From NCBI GenBank assembly GCA_013398295.1, contig VZSF01011151.1, positions 744,974 through 808,973 of the forward strand: DNA of 64,000 bases, in the 5' to 3' direction. Shown here in pieces: positions 1 through 13,800 of this stretch. A model generated the notes under the pieces. It ran no database searches and was not told where the DNA came from. It saw only the letters and a list, made by a program, of their open reading frames with translations. The position numbers and the translations under genes were made by a program. How positions within the stretch are numbered: the first letter of the stretch is position 1; every line of letters begins with the position of its first letter. Source of the stretch: Chionis minor (lineage: Eukaryota > Chordata > Aves > Charadriiformes > Chionididae).

Positions 1-19
1 TATATATGTTGATAAAATC

Positions 20-62
20 TCCCCTGAGCCTTCTCTTCTCCACGCTGCACAATCCCTGAGAG
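20..62 (-). mobile_element. short CR1 LINE scrap
   Basis: About 43 bases resemble the antisense of the CR1 segment encoding the LFSLEKRRL stretch. The intact copy at 15895-15940 has the same cttctcttctcca core. No 3' end or further CR1 sequence follows, so it is at best a decayed fragment that may continue beyond the left edge of the window. Confidence 0.4.
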
Positions 63-2454
63 CGTATGTGGAAAGCACCCATGGAGGGACGGAAAAATTA
101 AATGACTCCCATGACTTGTAATTATTCCTGCTCCTTTTCCCTCTTTCCCCAATACCAGGTTCACAATGCTCTTCCACCTCCTCTGACTTTGCCTAGTACC
201 CTGGATGGGCAAAGGATCGTAGGCTTTTCAGTCGTGTCCAGCCCTCTGTAGTTGTAAGCAGGGAAGAGCCTGAGGTCCAGAAGGGTCAAAAGGAGCCATT
301 CAGCGCCACGGTCTACTACAGAGCCTGGAACACCAACTGCATCTCTCCGTGTCAATCTTTGCTGTGTCAAGAAAGGGCAAAATCTTCCCCCAGTAGCCAG
401 GTATTAAGGTTGACAAAATTATTCCTGGCTCTTGCAGGTTATTGGGAAAGTTCTGGATCTGAAGAGCTTCAGTGTAAAGATTTTTTTTTTAAAAAAAACC
501 AGAACAATCTTAGCGCATGCTGTGGCCCAAGGACTTCTTCGGTGCCTTGTAGTCCTGCAGCACTGAATGTCTGTTAGTGAAAACGTCTGGATGATCCCAA
601 GAGGTGGATCATACCACACGGTAAAAGGAAGACAAGAAATACTCTAAATGTACCTGTCCCCCTGAGCTATGGAAAGATTTCCTAAGCCCCCATATTAATC
701 AAACACCTGAAATTGCTGTTTGCCAGTGGAGGAGGGGAGTTCCCTGACCCACACTGTGTGAAGAGCCAGGGGTGAATCATGAGGGGAAGAAGGCAAAACC
801 TTTTTCTGAAAGCTGAGGTACAGGACAAAGGTGATAAAACATCCTTCCTGATGTCTGCAGGTAGCCAGGACACCCCTCAAGCATGGGGGCTGTGGGAGAG
901 ATTCTTTTCTGGGTTGGCTGGTTTTTTATGGGATCTTTTTCAAATTTTGCAAGACAGACGTCAGAGGACTTCCGTGTCTCTGGGCTCTTGAAGTGAAACT
1001 GCTTTACTCCAAGGGCATCACAATATTAAGCACACAGAATAGGTAGGAAAGGCATCGGGCAAAGAATTTTAAATACCTGTAGTTTGACTTAACAAGCTTG
1101 AATTGGAAAACACATTTTGTCATCTGTAGGTTCAGAAATAGCTGGCCAGGCCCTCTTGTCTCACTTTGCACAGTTCTTTCCGTAGGGGTGCAGAGAGTAG
1201 TCGTGCACAATGAGAAATTCAGGAAGAGAAGTGTGGCATCGAGTGCTCCCAGGGCAGCGGCAACTCAATGCGATCTGCAGCGTGCGGGAATAGTAATTCC
1301 TGTTAGTTAATTATACAGCCCTTTTAGATCTTCAATTGCAAGGTAATGGCTAAGACCAGTGACTGTTTCTTAGTATTTTGGTGGTGATAAGATTTGTCTC
1401 ATGGCTCTTACTCCTCTTCTTTCTCTGTGAGGTTTTAACTCTTATTTTAGAGTAACCTAAACTACACCTTCTAGCACAGCAGTCTCTTTTTCCCAAAGTA
1501 TGCTTAGTTTATACATGGTCACAACTGAGAATAAGTTGTGAAAAGGGAAGATTGATAACACTTTCCTAATTTTACTATAGTACCAAATGGCAATCTTTTA
1601 ACCATGAGAAAAGTACAGATAGTGATCTCATTACTTATCAAGTAAGCTACATTTTAAAGAGCACAGTAGCTCACACTTCTGCAGATTAATCCCATGATTC
1701 TTACTCTGCCCTTCAAATATGGCAATATTGAATTATAAGTGACTGAAGTATCTGAAGTATGACTTGAATTGTATTTGGAATTGCGAGCGTATTTCCAGAC
1801 AATGCTAACGGCGTTGCATGTCACTGAAAGCTCTTTTGTTACTGTCTTTTGCTTCAGAACTTTGTCGATGTGCCTGGGAGGATCTGGGAGCCACATACAG
1901 ATCATCAGGATTTTTACTACATCAGACTGCTACCATAGTCTTAAGAGTAGGGTAAAATTCAGATGACTCAGAGGACTCGATCACCTTCATCTGGTTTTCC
2001 TGCATTATGTTGTCAGCATTATTCTTGGAGCTTAAGTTGGTATTTCATTCAGCGGCTTATTGGCATGGCACAAATTGCAGATGATCGCACAAAGTAAAAG
2101 TGGCACGATGCCAGCATGGAGTTCTCTAGAATTACCTTTGCTTGAAAGCAATGCTGGTGCTGCTTTAAAGTGATTAATCTATGCTTCTGTTAGCCTGTGA
2201 ATTATGCCGTTTTGTCGTTTACCTCATTTAACTAATTTCACAGGTAACCACATTGTTCCTCAGCAGCAAATATTTAGACACACTTCTAGAAGTCATATGC
2301 CTCATAAATATCTGCATAATAGAACGATACATATAAAGTAGTATGATTTAGAAGAATAAAGAAGTCTTGTGAGACAAACAAGATCACTTGTTGTAAATAA
2401 CAGAATTATATAATTAGTGGCTGATGAAAGAGCAGTAGCCAATACCCTGTTTAC

Positions 2455-2700
2455 ATTTGAATAAAGCTTTTGATGCAGTGTCAAATATAATCATCCTTGA
2501 AAACTTAATTCATGCTGGCTTGGGTGGGGGCATTGTGGATTTGGAATTGGCTGAAAGACCACAAGCAAAGCTAATTGTAAATGCTAATAAAGGACTGATG
2601 TAGGAGCTGGCCTTATTTATTATCTTCATTAATCATCCAGAAGAGGCAGCTCACTGGGTAAGAATTAGTTTGGCTTTTAAACTGAGACAAGTGCCAAATA
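2455..2700 (+). mobile_element. degenerate CR1-like reverse transcriptase remnant
   Basis: A conceptual plus-strand reading gives KAFDAVSNIIILENLIHAGL followed, past a stop codon, by a FIIFINHPEEA-like segment. This parallels the CR1 reverse transcriptase order of KAFDTVSH...ILLEKL, then LFNIFINDLDEG. The polymerase PQGSVLGP segment is lost or scrambled and there are stops, so this is an old dead copy, much more decayed than the other CR1s in the window. The assignment rests on my reading of the translation only. Confidence 0.35.
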
Positions 2701-5700
2701 CCATACACAGGCAAAGGGAAAGTGTGAAAACAGCTCAAGAGATTAAAAAATGAGCTAAAATAAGGTTTATTTTTAGCAGTACAAGCACATGTATCTGGGG
2801 AGAATTATCTCTAATGCTAGGAGGAAATTCCTATGCTAGGAAGAAACTGAGATTCAAGTAAGCTAAACATGACAGGGCTTGAGTTATTCATGTACTCAGT
2901 TCGCGTGAGTGTTAGCATGTTGTCTGCACGTGTGCTGCATCATTGCTTGTATATCTGGATTTAACATGATAGCACATCAGAGTTCTATGTTTACTTTAGT
3001 GTAAATTAAGGTTACATTTCTTTGTGTTTATTCTGCATGGGAGTGAATGGCTAATACAAAGGAAAAGTCATAACCAGTCCACATGGCATGAAGAAGGTCA
3101 GTGAAATTTTGGACTGCCTACACAGATGTATCACCCGATAGAGACATCGTGGACTCTCTCTCTCTGGTTCCTCAGGCCTTTCCATTGCCTAAAACCCACT
3201 CTGGATGCCAAGACCCAAAAGTTTGGTAGTCAAAACTTTCCCATGCTGCTGACTAAGGTTGGATGTGCTTAAATGTCCAAGGCACCTAGTTTATGCCATT
3301 GAAGTCTTCTGGGCACCTTTTGCTAGGCATGCAAATCCTGAGGGTGCGGCATCGTGGGGCAAATAAGCCATGCCAGAATTCACAAGCCAACAACTGCATC
3401 ACTTACAATCCGTGGAGCTCTGGTGAGGATTTATGGTGCCCTTTTTTCTCCATGGCATTGTTACAACTCCTTCCAGTTGCCCTCCCACAGTAGTGGCAGT
3501 TTGCACTCCCATCTCATCTGCTGTGACTCTTCTCTACTTCCTCCAAGGGAGGGGGATGTAAAGCTGGAGCTGGGAAACAAGTCCCACTTAGCTCCTGTCT
3601 CCCCGCTGCAGTCTCTCCCGGTTTGCTGGAGGTGCTCTTCTCACAGAAGTCCAGGCAGGGTCTGGCTTGATGTGGAGTAAAAGTGAACTAAGGATCGTGT
3701 CTTTTCCCACTAGCAAGGATGTGTTCACCTCCTGTCACCCTTACAGGTTTTAAGACTAAATTGGGCTCTGAGCAAATTACAGTCCAAGTGGGGGCCATAG
3801 TCTCTTGCTTTTTATATGCAATAACCTTGAGATTTCATCACTAACCTCGTAATTCAAATTCGTGTCCCTTCTTTTTCTGACACAGTGCAAGAATTTAAGC
3901 TGATGCCTCTAAGCTGAGCGTGCTGATGGCTAGAGATGGCTTATTGCAGCTCTGATTGAAATTACTTATAGAAAATACTGGAATGTTCTTCAGAGCAGGG
4001 CCTGGAGGGAAGTGCCCCAAACTCCAGGCTCCAAAGTCAGTCTGTTTCTTTGTCACCTGAAGTGTAAGCGTGGAAAGAAACTATTCCTGCACGGCAGAGA
4101 CACACTAACTGCAGAATGGCTTTGAGTAGCAGTTTTCGTTGTTGTACGTACAGCACAACATTGACATTGCCCAAACAATTGAACACTTCCACTTGCTTGC
4201 AGTGAGGAGCACAGCAGTGTACAAACAAACCTTTCTTCTTCAGGATTTGTTTCCAATGCTCCATCTGCTTTAATGTCTTGTACCAGTACTAGATGACTCA
4301 GAGTAGCTGCACAAATGCCTGTGGAAGGTGATTTTGAAATGTGTTGTCTGCAATGTGCCTAACCTGCATTTTTTTAAGGACTGGCTTTATGCTGTGAAGG
4401 ACAAGGGTTTACCTTTCTTCTGGAATTGGTGGGCTGAGTTCTGGGTGTTGATTGTATGACTTGGCCTTGCAGCATCTGTCAGGAATAAATAGTCTTACGT
4501 TGTAATATCTGATGAGTTGAAAGGTGGTAAAATACTTATTTAAACGACGCAGGCTCTGAAGAATTGTGATTTAATTCACTTTGAGTGGTGTGGCACTTTT
4601 GGAAGTTAACCCAAAAATATTTTTAAAAAATTCTCACCTTAGTTATATTAGAGAGGTTCAGTTGGTTTGTTAAAATTCCACAGTGCGAGTGGACTCAGCT
4701 AAATTTTGCTGAAATAAGCTCCCTAGTTTACTAGAGTTTTGGGTGAGCGGAGAGATAGTTTGTCTTTAAACTTGCTGGTTTCCATAAGCTATCATTTTGT
4801 TTTTACATTACATGATAAAATATCTTTTTGTGTTCTCTATGATATTAATTACCTCCTGTCCAAAAAATAAATGTTGCAGTCTTTTTAGCTCCACTTCTTG
4901 TTTCTAAAATGTCTGTTTCTGCTTGATTTTTTTATCTTTTTTTATTTTGATAATGGAAAAACAGACCATAGAAATATCAGAAAAAAGAACAAAGCAATAA
5001 CTGCTAAAGTAGCTTTTTAATAATTTCAGTATTACTCTCATGCATCCTAACACTTTTTGTTTGCTTTCTACAGTGCTGCAATATGCTAAGCAGAGGTTTC
5101 ACTGAGCCGTTCGCAGCACTATGCAAATTGTCACATGTAGTTTAGGTCCTTCTATTCCATGAGTGTAAGATTTTGAGAAGGTCAAGGGCTCTTCTAAGGT
5201 ACTGAACTGTTACAACCATGCATGTATTATGCAGCCGCTATCAGGACATTCCATGCAGCCAGATGTAGCATTTTAATACGTAAAACCAAGCTTTTACTGG
5301 TCTTAAATGGGGAAAACCCCCACATCTGAACCCCGCATTGTGGTTGAGAGCCTCTAACACTGGCAGCAACCATATTCTCTTTCTTGAACCTTAATTTGAA
5401 ACAGATGAAGAATAGTATTTCGCTTTTCTGTTCTTCTATAGTTCATCTCTGCAAGTTTAGCACAGTGACGACATATGCAGTCTTTTATGGATAGTTTTCC
5501 AAATGCTTCTTTCTTTAGCAGAATTCCTTAGCAATTGGTACGCTTGGTTCTGAGTTGTGAGTCAAATAGATGGTCTTCGGTTTTGGGTTGAAGACAGTAA
5601 AATAGATGCTCTGCCTGGACCTCTCTGCTCAGCCAGTCTCCTCCCCCATTACTTTTTTTTTTTGTTCAGACACTTCTGTGAGTCTTTGAAGAGGCATATG

Positions 5701-8700
5701 TTTTCTTGTTTAGTTCGCTAAGCCTGTGAATGAAGAATGCTCATTGGATAGAGGGAGGAGGTCTGAACACTTGGAAAACAAGCCTAAAGGCATTGAAGGT
5801 AGACTGGGAATTGTTGCAGGGGGAAGATAAGAGGACTGGATGATGATGAAAGATGAGGAATTCAGTATCTTTAGCATAAAGAAGAAAAAAACATAAGGCT
5901 GCTTAATAATGTATAGAATAAAGTCTCTCTCTTCCTGTGTTTCAGAGGTACCTGGCATATTTTGTGAGTTGCAGCCATGTGAACAACGCTAAACAAAACA
6001 CTGAGGAAGCCAAAAAACAGAAGAGCAAATAAGTTATGACACCCAGTAGCCCACTTCATCTTTATAAGTAAATGGCTGTGCAGTTGCTTACACTGTAATA
6101 TTTAGTTGAAAAGTGATTGTTACTGACAGGTGTACTCCAGGCCCAAACCTGTAGTCCTGACAGAAAAAAATTCCCCCTGGAAAACTGGAAATTTGACCTG
6201 CATCCTACAATCACGGCTGCCTCTGTAAACCATGACCTAGCATAGCAGCTTGAAAGGCAAATGAATTCCTGTTAAACTGAAAATCAAGTGAGATCAGGTA
6301 GTTCTGTTCAGCACGTTCTGATGCTGGGTGTATAAACTGCAGTCTTTCTTTTAATTGCTAGGCTTTTAGTTCTTGAACAGTTTATTTGCAATAGCAAAGA
6401 AGCTTTAAAGCAAGAGTGTAAAGCTCTGCCTCAACACAAAATATAAACCATTATTTGGAATTCTAGCTTCAGGGAAGTGGTGACTCATACCTCGATTGAA
6501 ATTTTTAATCCTCTTTCATTTAGGTGTGAAAAACAATATATTGCCCAGCTCATGACAAGAAACAATCTCCTGGAGAATATTTGTTGACATGAAGCAAAAT
6601 TCTTCCACAAGTTCCAGGGAGAGCTATTGCTTATAAATGGAGCTTTATTCAATAGAGGCATGGAGTGTACACAGCCTTGAATTGAAGAAAAAGTGATGGG
6701 AAAACCCGAATATTTTCATTGTGTATAAGTCACGTACCCCACATAGGTGCAGAGCAGTGAACAAGAATGCACCTGCTAGTCACTTCCAACCAAACTCACT
6801 AAAATGAGAGTATAATCAATGCTTGAAGAGTTAGATGTTTGCTCAGCTGTATCTGTTAGGTTTCTCTACTCAGCTTTCGCAAGCAAGGTCAGCACTTCAT
6901 TCATCAAGCAAGCCATATTCCTGTAGTCTCAATCTTTAAAGGCTACTGCCTCAGACAAAATTATTAGCAGTCTCAACAGACTGTGAACCAGCCCCATGGT
7001 GTTTGTTACTGGCAAGACACGGAATAACAAGAATTTACAAGAATAATTACGTGGCATAGAAACCCTAGTTTATCGACCTAGTTACTAAGTGAATTATTGG
7101 ACTCCATTCCTGGGGGTTGTGAAGGTACTCCATTTTTATATCTATGTTAGGTATTATGCCAGCTAGTAAAATTTACAGCATTTCTTACAGAATACTTCCC
7201 AGGTGTAACATCCCCCAAGTCAAGACCCATTCAGGTCAATGAGGACTTTGATATTAAAAGCAGTATGAATGATCTAATAGGTGAATTAGCTGACAAATTG
7301 AAAAAACTAAATACTGCATGAGACTGAAGAGGCTCTTTTCCATCACTCTGAGTGATTAAGATGACAGTATTGCTTAAGATGAATTGAACTACGAACATCC
7401 TTAGAGATACTGTCAAGGAACTAACAATCAATCTTTTCTCTGTCCCCATCCTATACTTTTTAGTTACTGTATTACGTAGTTGCTTTCAGTGTGATCTTTT
7501 AGTTTTATTTGTCTCTTTTTGGTGATCTCACATGAACAACATAATTACTGTTGCTGAAACTAGTGAAGCTTTAATGTTATATACAATTGCAGCATGAAAA
7601 GCTATAACCTGGAAATTGATAAAGGGTTCTGTGACTGTACAGGTTCTGTGCAGTGATTTGGTCAGAGGGATGCCTCAGCGAAGGGTGCCGTAAAAAACAC
7701 ATTTAATCATCCAAATGCGCTATATGCAAACTGCTGACTGTTTTCTCCAGGCCAGTACCAGACTGAATTTGGAAGTAGACCATATCTTCAGATGCTGCTA
7801 GTTAACATAGCCTACGGGGCCCAGAAGCTCTTTCAGTCTTTTATCTCTCTCTCCTTCTCTCTTTACCTGCTTTCCCTCTCTCCTAAGGCCAGTGACGCCA
7901 ACCTATCTCTGTTTTGTGTCCCTTTTTGCAGTGTCGCACCCAGCTGGCCCTTCCCAGCCCAGGCAAGGAATAGGAGAGCTAGCCGGCCACCAAGCACGTA
8001 GCCTCTGCCAGGAGAGATCTGTACAGCAGCACGGTTCTGTGACAGCAGGTGTATACACAATGCTCTTGTACCTTTGTCTTTCCTGACCAAACATCAGTTT
8101 GAAGGAAATACCAGTTTCCCATAGAAAATTAAACTAAGTTTCTCAGAGCTTAAATTTTGGAGGTGAACCGGAGATGTCCTCGTTTCCTCTTACCCCTTCC
8201 AACAGTGCTTTCCAGTGCCCGATTTCACTTCTATATTTAGTGGCATCTTCAAAATTAACTGTGTCTTCATGAAATTGGCAGCAGTACAATTCATAATCTG
8301 AAGAGGTCCTAGCATGATCGTTTCTCTTGGCACATCTATACTCCTCAGAAGTAAACACATTACATTTTATTAGATCAGTGCCCTTTTCGATGCTGAGTGC
8401 TTTACTTTTCAGATGAAGTAAAGGAATGAAGCAATGAAGTGTCCAGTTTTTCCTGGAGACCTTCAGAACATCTTAAAAGATGGCTTATCAAGTTTCTTTG
8501 GTTTCTAGATAGAGCTGCCATTTTCATTTGTAGAACTCTAAGCCTAGGCCGGCTTCCCTGTGAAAAACACTAGCTTTTACTGGCTGACTCGAGATCAAGT
8601 TCTGCCCATCTCGTGTTGACCTTCAGATGTGTACAAACACTAATAAATTCGTTTTTCCAAGGAGCGGTCTGCCTAAGCTCCCAGCACCGAGTAGTGATGC

Positions 8701-10735
8701 CCAATTAAGCTGGACTTGCGTCATTTTTGAGTTCAGACTAAAGGCAGTGCCATGGTTACTGCAATGTTTGGGGAGACTCTCTTATCTGTGTTGGAAGTTT
8801 TTATCTTTTGCAAAGGCTGTGTCATGAATCCTGTTTCCTGCTGCTCCGGAGCCGTAAGACTGGATAGGACTTCTTATGCCTCTGCATAGGTTGCACACAT
8901 CAACCAGTTCAAGCACTGGGGCAGCTTTTCTACAACAAGAAATGTCTATGGAACAGATGAAAGCATGGATTCACTTCCAAGGAACCAGCAGACCCGCTGT
9001 TAAGGGGAAGTAATCTGATCCAAAATACACGGGCAGAGCAGATGTTCCTTGCTTATTAGTTTAAAAAATGGGATGGGATCCTGGGGCAGCACAGCTACAA
9101 CACACTGGGCTGCTTGTTATTCGAACCAGAGTGCAAGGTGCCCAGCTTGGAAGAAGTTTATCATCATAATGCAGAATTGTTAGGGGCACGTATCTAGAGT
9201 GCAGAAGGATAGATTTCCCATCAGGAAATGACAGCTCTGCGCTGCAGTTCTGGCATAAGCCAGCTACAGGACTGGTGTACTGATGTACTTTCTGACTGAG
9301 ACTAAACAGAGTCAAATGATTTCCCACTGATGAAGTTTTTACACGAATAATCTTCCTACCTGTGAGGGTTCCATAGATGGAAGGAAAGCAGTATCTGTGC
9401 AGCACTAATCTCGTGATTTATTTGCAGCTGTCATAAGCTGCTCTGACGTCTGGTGGAGAAGTGGTTGACACAGGAGCTCCAAACAAGGATTTCCAAACAG
9501 AAAAGTGATCACTGATAATTCCATTTTGGCCAGTTCCCAAGATCTGTGCCCCCAGAATGGCTCAGCCATGCATTGTGAGGCTGGTGAAAAATAATAATAA
9601 AGGAAAAAAGAGGAATTTTGTTTGCTGAAAAAAGTTGGGGTAGAATGCTGCAATATAGAAACAAGCCTCTCCAAGCAATGCTGGGTATGTTTCCAAGTTA
9701 ATTTGCAAATCATATTTTTACTGTTTAAACATGCTTTTCAATTCACGCTCTTGAATTTGGGTGCAATTCTAGGGAGAGATGCTTGAAATTAAATTGTTGG
9801 CTCTCTGTGCTCAGTGGTAGCTCTACCCTCTACTAGGCAGAAGAGAACATGCAGCTGGGGTGCAGACAGCTGCCATTTGAAAGCCGTAACACAGGAGTGC
9901 ATCCCAGGGTATCTCACTTCTTCTCTGATGGGACTTGTCCTCCTGAGCCATTCTCCGCCATCTTTGCGTTGACTAGCCACTTTTGGTCAATCAGCAGCTA
10001 AGCTCTTAAGAGGCAGACCGATACCTCCTCAATCGTGCTGGTTATCTCCACTGCTCTGCTCTTAGATCTGTTCCTTGACTTTCTTCCTGCTTCAGTTCTC
10101 CAGCAGCAGAGAGCAAGGGGTTGTCCTTCCCTACTTTCTTCAAATAAAGAGGGAGACCTCTTGTTTCCTTCCCAAGACCTAGGAGAGCCACTATGTTAGA
10201 ATTAGATAGCTGTATCCAGCCAGCCTCCGCAGCTGAATGAGAGATGTCGGGGCCTGTTGTTAATTGGGGAGCAGATAGGTAGGAAAGAAGAAGAAGTGTA
10301 ACTGGAGAAACCTGTGTTTTCCCTTCTCTCTTCATTGACGCAGGATAGGGGGAGCTCTTTTCTGTGAATCTCTCCAGTGTTTAAGTTGAGACACAGTGAA
10401 TGGAGGTGCTCACTGGGTTTGACCAGCTGTTCTCAGACAGCCCCCTCGCGGCAGTCACAGTTGTGCTCTGTCCTTTTCTGCAACGCTTCGTTTGCACCCG
10501 TGTCTGAAACTTTCCCCATTCTGAAGGACAGGTTTAACAGCAGCATTGGATGGGTCAAGTGAGACCTGTGGAAATTTTGTGCTCAGTTAGCAGTAACACA
10601 AGTGCTGTATTGTCTTCTTTACCAGTAATCTGATTTATCAGGAATAAGTGCAACCTTCGGTTTCTGATTGAACTCGTAATTAGTGACCCATGAAACAGGA
10701 CCAAACTGACATTGTTGTTTCCAGCTGAGGCAAAG

Positions 10736-10870
10736 AATCATAGAATGGTTTAGGTTGGAAGGGACCTTAAAGATCATCTAGTTCTAAACCCCCTGCCATT
10801 GGGCAAGGACAGCTCCTGCTGGACCAGATTGCTCAAAGTACCATCCAACCTGGCCTTGAACACTTCCAGG
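10736..10870 (-). mobile_element. CR1 LINE 3' end fragment
   Basis: On the plus strand this starts with the antisense CR1 terminus (aatcatagaatgg), then ggttggaagggacctt and the region ending in gaacacttccagg. It matches the start of the larger copy at 15554 almost base for base. Only about 135 bp of the 3' end are present, the usual 5'-truncated form of a CR1 insertion. It is antisense to LANCL3 within intron 1. Confidence 0.85.
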
Positions 10871-13800
10871 CCTCAAAACCCACCAAATTTACATATCAAA
10901 AACAGGCAATACCAGTGGGATCTATATTGGTCTGTTTTACTCAAGATGGAAGTTAAGCATCATTTTCCAGTGAACTGACAGAATTGTATCAGTGGTTGCA
11001 CTGAGTCTACACACACTGTCATGTAGTTGTGTTAATATGAGAAATTTGGGAAAGTATGCTCTCTAGAAAGTGCTATTCATGGTGCTGTTACGGCGTGAAA
11101 CGTACTGCTTTAGCAACAGTATCAGTAGTACCTCAGGAGCTACTCTGATTCCTTGAACAAAGTTTTCAGGAGATATAACCAATTTATTTTTTACTTTTTT
11201 TTTTTTAGAGAAGGGTGTACTTTACACTGCCTGTAAGGAGAGCGGACAGCTGTGCACTTGGAGCTGGGTTTCCCACTGTGCCACAGGAGAGGTGCATCAG
11301 TTAAACTGGGATACTGACACTAGGGGAAGGCAGTGGCTTCAGGTGTTAGCGTAGCATCATCTGAAAGAAAAAAAACTGGCCATGACATTGCACAGAAAGG
11401 TCCCCGAACAATCCCAGCCCCTGCCTTTGGTAGAAGAAGATCAAGCTTCAGTGGTGAATTTAAACATCACGCAATGCAGTAAGGTATCATTAAATTACCA
11501 AGTTGGCTCCAGCATCTTTCTGCTTGAGTTGGCTGTGCTGTTGAACACAGACAGGTGTATCTTGTTCTACAGCATTTTTGAGTATTAAAACTAATTCACA
11601 AGCTCCCTCTGCTGGGCTTCCAGTATAGGAGACTAATGGCAAAGCTCCCGTTAGGTTATTTGTAGAGTGACCCATTTTTTTCAGCTTATTTTGACACTTT
11701 CTACAGCGTATGATCAAATTCATTTAAATGGCTTTTTAGGAGTCTGACAGAGAGAGGTTTGATGTGGTTAGATGCATATTAAATTTTTTTTACATGCATA
11801 GAAGAAGGCCTTTTCCACAATATTGTAAGTGTAGCTGTTACCTCCTAAAAGTACTGATGCATCTATAAAAAGGGAACAATGCTTGGCATTCAGTCATGCC
11901 TTCTGTTACTTACATACAGGAAAGAGCTCTAAGAAAATAAATACAGATTTTTTAAAAGGATGGAAAGCTTGTAGTCCTCAAATATCCTCAATACATTATG
12001 CAGTTTTATGTAGCAGTTGTTTTCAAAAGGCAAATTATGAGCCAAGGGGCTTGTAGCAAACATTAAGAGGAATGATGAAGTGCTGAAAATGTTATTGTAA
12101 TTAGAAGCAAAGAAGAGCAAGTTCTGCTTCTTTGTGCATAATCCTCAAGGTCAAGATTTCTGTCAGTAGTTTTTGAAACGCATAACTAGGGCCTAGCATT
12201 GTTACAACCAATATACTACAAAATCTGCTTTACTAGATTAAAAGGAATTGTAACATTACTTACTTCCAAATAAACAATCTCAGATTGAGAACGACTGCTA
12301 ACAACAAAAAAAGATGGTTTTCTGCAATTGCTGTAGACATAGCACTTCCTTGCTGACTTTTTACAGGGCTTTACTGAATAAAGTTCCTGCCTTAAATAAT
12401 GCGCAAATTTGTGAAGCGCCTTAATGGGAGAAGGCATGTTGTCTATCGTGGCACAAGAGAATTTTGAAACAATCACAGTGATCTTTTTACTATCAATAGG
12501 GTTCAGTGGCACACACAGTGGTACAAATACTAATACAGTGCTGCTTAAGCATTGTGCTTAAAGTAAAAGGTAATGGGAACACAGCTATCACCGGTGTGAG
12601 TGGAACAGTTATTTAACAGCACACAGCATCACTGGACAGTGATTGAAAACACACTATAAAGAACTTCGCCAACCAATTGATATGGAAATTACAGGGGAAG
12701 TGTGGAGTACATGTATTCAGAACTTCCCTTTAGTGAAGAGACTGAAGTGAACACTTCTCATGTGATGGGATAGGTTGCAGTGTCTTTAAAAATACAAAAA
12801 GTTAGCTGAAATATTAAACTACCAGCAATATATATCTTACTATCAGTAGTCTTTTGGGTAGGTACTGACATGCTGAAGAATAATTTTACCTACTGTGTAG
12901 CCAGCTCATATTAAATGACATTCCACAAGTTTCTTAAAAAATAGAGCTATCTCAAGCATGAAATTTTTTTCTGGGTAGCATATCCTCATACTGGCTTTAT
13001 TCTTCATCAAAGCATCTGACAGCTTTCACCAGAGGACGTGATATCAATATGCAATTTATCCTCTCAAAGCCTTTGGGATGATCAGTCTATTTCTTTGCCA
13101 TCCCTAATTAAACATATTGCTTCAGTAATTCCCAGGGGTAAGGAGGCATTGTGACTACACTGAAATGAAAATGAACTTTGTAGAACCATTGCTACACTGT
13201 CTGTGGTTGTGATTAATCTATTCTGTGGTTGTTGTTTTGGTCATAAGTTTTTAGCTGTTTTATTAAAGATATTATGAGGGAGCGTGCAGAAACTAGCCAC
13301 AGATTTTATTTCTTGGCAAGGTGAAGGAAATCTGAGGAGGTTTTAACACAGATTTAGTTGAAATAAAATGTAGCAAGCTGATGGAGATCTTAAATGTGAT
13401 CTCTGGTCATTTGAAACTTCGGAAGGCCACTAATAATGATGTAAGCAAGGGTCTCTGATCCAGCCAACCATTTCCTAGAATAAGGAGCAAATATAAATCC
13501 TTAATATTTAAGTGTTTAGGAAAGCAGGCAGCAGCCCTATAATGGCTGTGGATTGAGGCACTTGGTATGATTTATTTGGAGTCAGCACAAAAATTTTCTT
13601 CTTTAGTTATTAGTTAGGACATACCTCCTAGAGGCCTTAAGCGTACAGGTCAGTCCAAGTGGCCAGAGAGAAGGTTGCCTTCAAGATACCAGGTTATTTT
13701 CTTTTCCATTTTCTTTAGTAAGGTGGAAGTGGGTCAGAGTTGATTTCTATCATCCAGTCTAATCGTGATTTTAAATAATCATTTTTCATCTGGCTTTGCA

